This document shows, piece by piece, positions 52,807 to 56,993 of a stretch of 56,993 bases of DNA. Both the position numbers and the translations under genes were made by a program. Numbering within the stretch: the stretch's first letter is position 1; every line of letters begins with the position of its first letter. Origin of the DNA: Lentilactobacillus sunkii DSM 19904 (GTDB taxonomy: Bacteria; Bacillota; Bacilli; Lactobacillales; Lactobacillaceae). The DNA lies in NCBI RefSeq assembly GCF_001435575.1, contig NZ_AZEA01000015.1, positions 1 to 56,993 on the forward strand, read 5' to 3'. The notes beneath the pieces were generated by a model. It made no database searches and was not told where the DNA came from. It saw only the letters and a list, made by a program, of their open reading frames with translations.

Positions 52807-53991
52807 TTATTCACCCTTTGCCTGATAGACGTATTGCCGGGTCATCGGCAGACCAGTTCCACTTGGAGAATTGGTCAGCAAATACTGCATCACGTCAATG
52901 TTTCCAGCTTCAAATGAAGCTGCACATGCTTGGAGATACATGCCCCACATTCTGGAGAATGGCACGCCATACTTTTCTTTCACTTGGTCAATCACCTTGG
53001 TGTAGTTATCATACCAAATTTCCAAAGTCTTTTGATAATGACGGCGCAACGGCTCCAAGTCACTGATCTGCATCCCGGCATCCATGATGTGGGTCAGGTT
53101 TTCAGCAACGTTTGGAATATATCCGCCATGGAAAATATACTTATTCAAGAACGGGTCCACTCCGGCACCCTCATGTTGACCAGTGATTCCGTGAATCAAT
53201 GCGCGGCCCTCAGGCTTCAAGAAATCATGAACCTTTTGGAAATACAGGCCAAGATTTTCCTTCCCAACATGTTCAAACATGCCGACAGAGGTTACATAAT
53301 TGAATTGCCCTTTAACTTCTCGATAATCTTCGAGTAAGATATCAACCTTACCTTCAAGATGGCGGGCTTTGATTTGGTCCTTAGTGTAGTCATATTGTTC
53401 CTGGCTCAGTGTAATCCCGGTGGCTTTTAGACCAAAGTCTTCGGCAGCCATGAACAACAAAGTTCCCCAGCCGCTTCCAATATCAAGCAGTGAATTGCCG
53501 GCAACCGGCTTGAGCTTATGTAGAATATGACGATCCTTGTTAATTTGAGCTTGTTCCAACGTATCGTCGTCATGCTCAAAGTAGGCACATGAATAAGTCA
53601 TACTCTTGTCAAGCCACATTTTGTAAAAGTCGTTTCCGATATCGTAATGCTTTTGAATATCATTTTCACTGGCTTTTTCCGAATGGGAGATTTTTGGCAG
53701 ATGTTTTAAAAATGGGTTGTTTGTTAAGAAACTGTGATCGGCTCTGAATGCAGAGGTCACCAATTTCTGGATGCTGCCTTCAATGTCAATATCGCCATTC
53801 ATGTAGGCTTCAGCCAATACTAAAGTTGGTTTGGAGGTTAGGTACTTTAATGGAATCTCTTTTTTGATATCAATTTTAACTTGCGGTTCGCCATCGCCAT
53901 AATTGTCGGTCTTACCGTCCCAGTATGTCACTGATACAGGAATATCAAAGGCGTGGCTAAGCAGCTCTTTATAAGTGATCTTCTCTAACAT
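52807..53991 (-). CDS. cfa: cyclopropane-fatty-acyl-phospholipid synthase
   Basis: 394 aa. Adds a methylene group from S-adenosylmethionine to unsaturated acyl chains in membrane lipids (for example lactobacillic acid), linked to acid and stress tolerance. N-terminal lipid-binding region (to about 120), then KHYDIGNDFYKMWLDKSMTYSCAYF, the SAM motif LLDIGSGWGTLLF, GITLSQEQYDY and SVGMFEHVGKENL. Typical length. Monocistronic. Confidence 0.97.
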   Translation of the reverse strand: MLEKITYKELLSHAFDIPVSVTYWDGKTDNYGDGEPQVKIDIKKEIPLKYLTSKPTLVLAEAYMNGDIDIEGSIQKLVTSAFRADHSFLTNNPFLKHLPKISHSEKASENDIQKHYDIGNDFYKMWLDKSMTYSCAYFEHDDDTLEQAQINKDRHILHKLKPVAGNSLLDIGSGWGTLLFMAAEDFGLKATGITLSQEQYDYTKDQIKARHLEGKVDILLEDYREVKGQFNYVTSVGMFEHVGKENLGLYFQKVHDFLKPEGRALIHGITGQHEGAGVDPFLNKYIFHGGYIPNVAENLTHIMDAGMQISDLEPLRRHYQKTLEIWYDNYTKVIDQVKEKYGVPFSRMWGMYLQACAASFEAGNIDVMQYLLTNSPSGTGLPMTRQYVYQAKGE

Positions 53992-54080
53992 AAATTCTCC
54001 TCCATCATTTTTCTAATATAAACAGTGTAACGCTTATAGGGGTCTAAAATGCAAGCAGAAAGTTGTCTAATTAATCAAAA

Positions 54081-54521
54081 TTATTTTTTAACCGGGACAA
54101 TCTTGAACTTGGTCCCATCTTTTTGGACAACTGCGTAGAGAATTGAATCTTGATTATCGTTTAAATACCCTAAGTTAACTGCAGGGTGACCATCAATGGT
54201 TGCCATTCCCTGGAAGCGGTCAAACAAAACCTGCTTGACTAATCGTAAATCACGGCTTTTTGAATCCGCCTTCTGGGCAGCAACTGATAAAGTATATCCC
54301 TGATCCAATAATAGTTTCATCTGGTAAACCTTCATCAGCATCATATAGGTAAATTTGCGATTTTGCCCTTTTCCCTGGGTACTTTCAATGTATCCCTTCC
54401 GCTCCCAGTATCTCAGCTTGGTTTGCGAGACCCCGGTTGCGTTGGCGACATCCCCAATTCCCAGGTGCCAGTCATTATTATTTATAATTTGAGCCAACTT
54501 TTGTTGGAACTCTTTATCCAA
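54081..54521 (-). CDS. MerR family transcriptional regulator
   Basis: About 147 aa if started at the TTG at 54521 (MDKEFQQKLAQIINNNDW), which has GAGGG 6 nt upstream; the longer open frame is not supported. MerR domain: LGIGDVANATGVSQTKLRYWERKGYI and KFTYMMLMKVYQMKLLLDQGYTLSVAAQKA. A short C-terminal effector part (ILYAVVQKDGTKFKIVPV) follows. It is divergent from the MFS exporter and probably controls it through the palindrome between the two promoters. Confidence 0.92.
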   Translation of the reverse strand: MDKEFQQKLAQIINNNDWHLGIGDVANATGVSQTKLRYWERKGYIESTQGKGQNRKFTYMMLMKVYQMKLLLDQGYTLSVAAQKADSKSRDLRLVKQVLFDRFQGMATIDGHPAVNLGYLNDNQDSILYAVVQKDGTKFKIVPVKK

Positions 54522-54652
54522 AATTATCCCTCGTTTCCGGATAAGCAATTCTTGTAATTGCTTCCATTGCCGTGATATCGGCATTTTTATTATTAGATTG
54601 TCTGGTACTCGTAAGACATTTATTAACATTAAGTATATATTTTTAAATGTCC

Positions 54653-54693
54653 TTGTCAAGATACTTGACAATCACGACGAATAATCTTATATT
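54653..54693. promoter_or_regulatory. divergent promoters with shared palindromic operator
   Basis: TTGTCAAG-ATA-CTTGACAA (54653-54671) is a perfect inverted repeat whose arms contain both -35 elements. Plus strand: TTGACA (54665-54670), 17 nt, TATATT (54688-54693) for the exporter. Minus strand: TTGACA (54654-54659) with TATACT at 16 nt for the MerR gene. Confidence 0.8.
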
Positions 54694-54751
54694 AGTCCAT
54701 GTTCGATTTTTGAAAGTAAGTAAATTTTATAAATAAAGAAGGTCATAAATC

Positions 54752-56224
54752 GTGGGTAACGCAGTAGATAAAAATGGAAATTCATATAACCGTGGTTTAA
54801 TGATTATCGTTATTTTGATCGGAACGTTCTGTACCGTTCTTAACCAAACGATTCTTTCAACCGCATTTCCTACCATTATGAAAGCATTCGATGTCAACAC
54901 CTCGACTGTTCAGTGGCTGACCACTGGTTTCATGATGGTTAACGGAATTATGATTCCAGTTAGTGCTTGGCTAAGCACAAGATTTGATTCAAAGTGGCTG
55001 TATATCAGTGCCATGTCAGTCTTTTTTGCAGGTACGATTGTCTGTTACATCGCACCAAATTTTGGTACCTTATTAGTTGGTCGTCTGATTCAAGCACTGG
55101 GTGTTGGTGTAACCATGCCATTGCTTCAGACAATCATGCTGTCAATCTTTCCACCTGCCAAGCGAGGAACCGCAATGGGACTCGCCGGAATTGTTATCGG
55201 GCTGGCGCCTGCCATTGGGCCAACCCTTTCAGGATGGGTCATTGATACATGGACATGGCGTGACCTTTTCGGAATGATCATTCCTTTGATGTTCCTGGTT
55301 ATTTTAGCAAGCTTCTGGCTTGTTAAAAGCGTTTTGGATACCAAGAAGACAAGTATCGATTTACTCTCCGTTGTGATGTCAACAATTGGATTCGGCAGCC
55401 TGCTTTACGGCTTCTCATCCGTTGGTGATGACGGCTGGGGCAGTACACTCGTTATTTCAACATTGATTGTCGGGGTTGTCTTCATTGGTTTGTTCATCTG
55501 GCGTCAATTAACCATGAAAACCCCATTCTTGGAATTCAGAGTTTATCGATCAGTTCCATTTACCGTATCGGCAATCCTGAGTTCTGTTACCATGATGGCC
55601 ATGGTCGGAGTAGAAATGGTCATTCCGCTGTACCTTCAGATTGTTAAAGGGATGTCAGCGTTCCAGTCTGGATTAACGTTGTTAGCCGGAGCCTTGATGA
55701 TGGGAATTATGAGCCCAATTACCGGTCGGGCTGTTGACCGATTTGGTGCTAAACGCCTGTCGATCTTAGGAATGTTCCTGCTGACTTTGGGTTCAATTCC
55801 ATTTATCTTCATCACCAAAAGCACATCAACACTCTACATTGTTGTTTTCTACGCAATTCGAATGTTTGGAATTTCAATGACAATGATGCCGGCTACCACA
55901 GTTGGTATGAATTCTCTGCCAATCAATTTGCTGAGTCACGGAACTGCTGTCAACAACACCCAGCGACAGGTTGCCGCTTCCGTTGGTACCGCGATTCTGA
56001 TCAGTATTTTGACAAACGTCACCAAGAGCAACCAGCCTGGTAAATCAATGCTGACATCCAACCCATTGGGATATCGTGATCACATGATTAACGCGACATT
56101 GAGTGGGTATCACGCCGCATTTGCCATCTCACTGCTCTTCTGTATCCTAGCCCTGATCACCGCCTTCTTCTTGAAGAACCGCGGTCACTCAAGCGACTAT
56201 ACTAAAAATGGAGGTGAAGAGTAA
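54752..56224 (+). CDS. MFS multidrug transporter (DHA2, EmrB/QacA type)
   Basis: 490 aa, 14 predicted helices. Drug:H+ antiport signatures: LNQTILSTAFPTIMKAF in TM1 (motif D1), WLTTGFMMVNGIMIPVSAWL, LVGRLIQALGVGVTMPLLQT, and motif C GLAGIVIGLAPAIGPTLSGW in TM5. The start is GTG with AAGAAGG upstream. It overlaps the next gene by one base (TAATG). The adjacent MerR regulator and palindrome suggest drug-inducible efflux. Confidence 0.95.
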   Translation: MGNAVDKNGNSYNRGLMIIVILIGTFCTVLNQTILSTAFPTIMKAFDVNTSTVQWLTTGFMMVNGIMIPVSAWLSTRFDSKWLYISAMSVFFAGTIVCYIAPNFGTLLVGRLIQALGVGVTMPLLQTIMLSIFPPAKRGTAMGLAGIVIGLAPAIGPTLSGWVIDTWTWRDLFGMIIPLMFLVILASFWLVKSVLDTKKTSIDLLSVVMSTIGFGSLLYGFSSVGDDGWGSTLVISTLIVGVVFIGLFIWRQLTMKTPFLEFRVYRSVPFTVSAILSSVTMMAMVGVEMVIPLYLQIVKGMSAFQSGLTLLAGALMMGIMSPITGRAVDRFGAKRLSILGMFLLTLGSIPFIFITKSTSTLYIVVFYAIRMFGISMTMMPATTVGMNSLPINLLSHGTAVNNTQRQVAASVGTAILISILTNVTKSNQPGKSMLTSNPLGYRDHMINATLSGYHAAFAISLLFCILALITAFFLKNRGHSSDYTKNGGEE

Positions 56225-56940
56225 TGATCGTTTTAACACTTGTTATCGGAGTTGTTCTCTCATTTGTTTTCTTCATCTACATTTCCAGTAAGCCAGCCAG
56301 TTACACGTTAACCGCGCTGTCACTCCTGCTTGCGATTGTCTCACTGGTCTTCATTATCAAAAACGACCATGATCATTACGGCATGAAGCAGGTTACCAAG
56401 ACCACAACCGAACAAATATACCCAATTGGCAACAAGCAGATGCAGATGATTTTGTATCAACCAATTGGTACTGCCAATAAGCACCAGGTTTATATCTACC
56501 AAAAAGCCCAAGATTCCAAGAAAAAGTCTCATACCCAAACCACTGACACGACCAATAAAGTCGTCAAGGTCGATGGAACAACTCACATGGTGACGAACAC
56601 AACTCGTTGGGAATATACGAGCGATGCCACCAAATTGTGGTTTGGTATCTCAGGTGAAAATCACAAGTTTATCAAAAGACAAAATATTCTTTATGTAAAC
56701 AAATCAGTCCAGGTTCTCTCCGTTCAGCAAGCCAAAGCCTTAAAGAAAATGATGGCAAGCAAGTCTTACCAGGCAAAGCTTAAGACTCAGGCCAAAGCCT
56801 TCATCACTAAGCAAGTGATGACCGCTATGAAGAAGAATCCAACCATGTCGGCTGCTGACCGTGCCAAGGTTATGAAGCAGGCTCAGGCTGATTTCCAAGC
56901 ACAAGCCGTTAAAAATGCACTTACTCAAATCAAAAAATAA
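56224..56940 (+). CDS. DUF4811 domain protein
   Basis: 238 aa. Two N-terminal helices (VLTLVIGVVLSFVFFIYISS; YTLTALSLLLAIVSLVFII) then a Lys/Gln-rich extracytoplasmic part. The last 70 residues are helical and charged (KKMMASKSYQAKLKTQAKAF). DUF4811 proteins are found in lactobacilli beside DHA2 exporters; coupling here is by a 1-bp overlap. Possibly an accessory factor that links the pump to the wall, like EmrA in Gram-negatives, but this is speculative. Confidence 0.9.
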   Translation: MIVLTLVIGVVLSFVFFIYISSKPASYTLTALSLLLAIVSLVFIIKNDHDHYGMKQVTKTTTEQIYPIGNKQMQMILYQPIGTANKHQVYIYQKAQDSKKKSHTQTTDTTNKVVKVDGTTHMVTNTTRWEYTSDATKLWFGISGENHKFIKRQNILYVNKSVQVLSVQQAKALKKMMASKSYQAKLKTQAKAFITKQVMTAMKKNPTMSAADRAKVMKQAQADFQAQAVKNALTQIKK

Positions 56941-56960
56941 TCTGCGTAACCCAATCTAAA

Positions 56961-56988
56961 ACACGGGGCCGGGACATAAGTCCCGCCG
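56961..56988 (+). terminator. hairpin after the efflux operon
   Basis: GGCCGGGAC and GTCCCGCC pair imperfectly around ATAA. It lies 20 bp after the last stop and runs close to the window edge, so the U tract is not visible. Confidence 0.4.
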
Positions 56989-56993
56989 ATAAA

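Overview
The window looks like chromosomal DNA of a low-GC Gram-positive bacterium of the Lactobacillaceae, most like the heterofermentative Lentilactobacillus (L. buchneri) group. The genus is an inference from protein similarity I recognise by eye: RpoB/RpoC close to Lactobacillus, CtsR-ClpC without McsA/McsB, NADH oxidase and NADH peroxidase of lactobacillar/enterococcal type, DUF3278 and DUF4811 proteins, and an S-layer-like 'GWIYGG' surface protein. I could run no search.

Layout. 1-7.7 kb: rpoC and rpoB on the minus strand, with a promoter and an intrinsic terminator hairpin inside the rpoB leader. 7.7-10.7 kb: clpC and ctsR, with a CtsR box at the promoter. 10.7-11.4 kb: gene-free tandem and palindromic repeats. 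11.4-12.2 kb: eight tRNA genes (transcribed Val-Lys-Leu-Thr-Gly-Arg-Pro-Pro) with their own promoter and terminator and no rRNA. 12.4-17.9 kb: serS behind a T-box, a deoxynucleoside kinase, lacD, and a lysine permease behind a lysine riboswitch. 17.9-31.9 kb: small stress, envelope and transport operons (GNAT, PAP2, TauE/DUF1634, PadR-DUF1700-DUF4097, Zn-type CDF/DtxR/split ThrE, azoreductase, XRE/DUF3278 cassette, DUF1003, RluA). 32-38 kb: NADH oxidase, a UPF0145 protein and two large secreted proteins. 38.7-43 kb: argCJBD with an ARG box. 43.1-43.6 kb: a non-coding structured inverted pair. 43.7-46.3 kb: metA-metY behind a methionine T-box. 46.4-50.8 kb: a second split ThrE pair, then an oxidative-stress group (NADH peroxidase, NAD(P)-binding protein, AhpC) with PerR-like boxes. 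51-57 kb: a MerR-controlled cupin/CMD pair, cyclopropane synthase, and a MerR/MFS/DUF4811 efflux unit.

Functionally the window mixes housekeeping (transcription, proteolysis, tRNA charging) with amino-acid supply controlled by RNA switches (serine and methionine T-boxes, lysine riboswitch), arginine synthesis under ArgR, peroxide and NADH oxidation, metal homeostasis and multidrug efflux. Most regulators sit beside their targets, and several have a visible operator.

The most unusual item is at about 43.17-43.58 kb. Two roughly 145-bp units lie in opposite orientation. Each folds into the same branched structure, with stems that differ in sequence but keep pairing and with nearly identical loops. 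This looks like a structured RNA or single-stranded DNA element that I cannot assign to a known family. A second unexplained family is a nested-palindrome intergenic repeat of about 120-146 bp, present at least four times.
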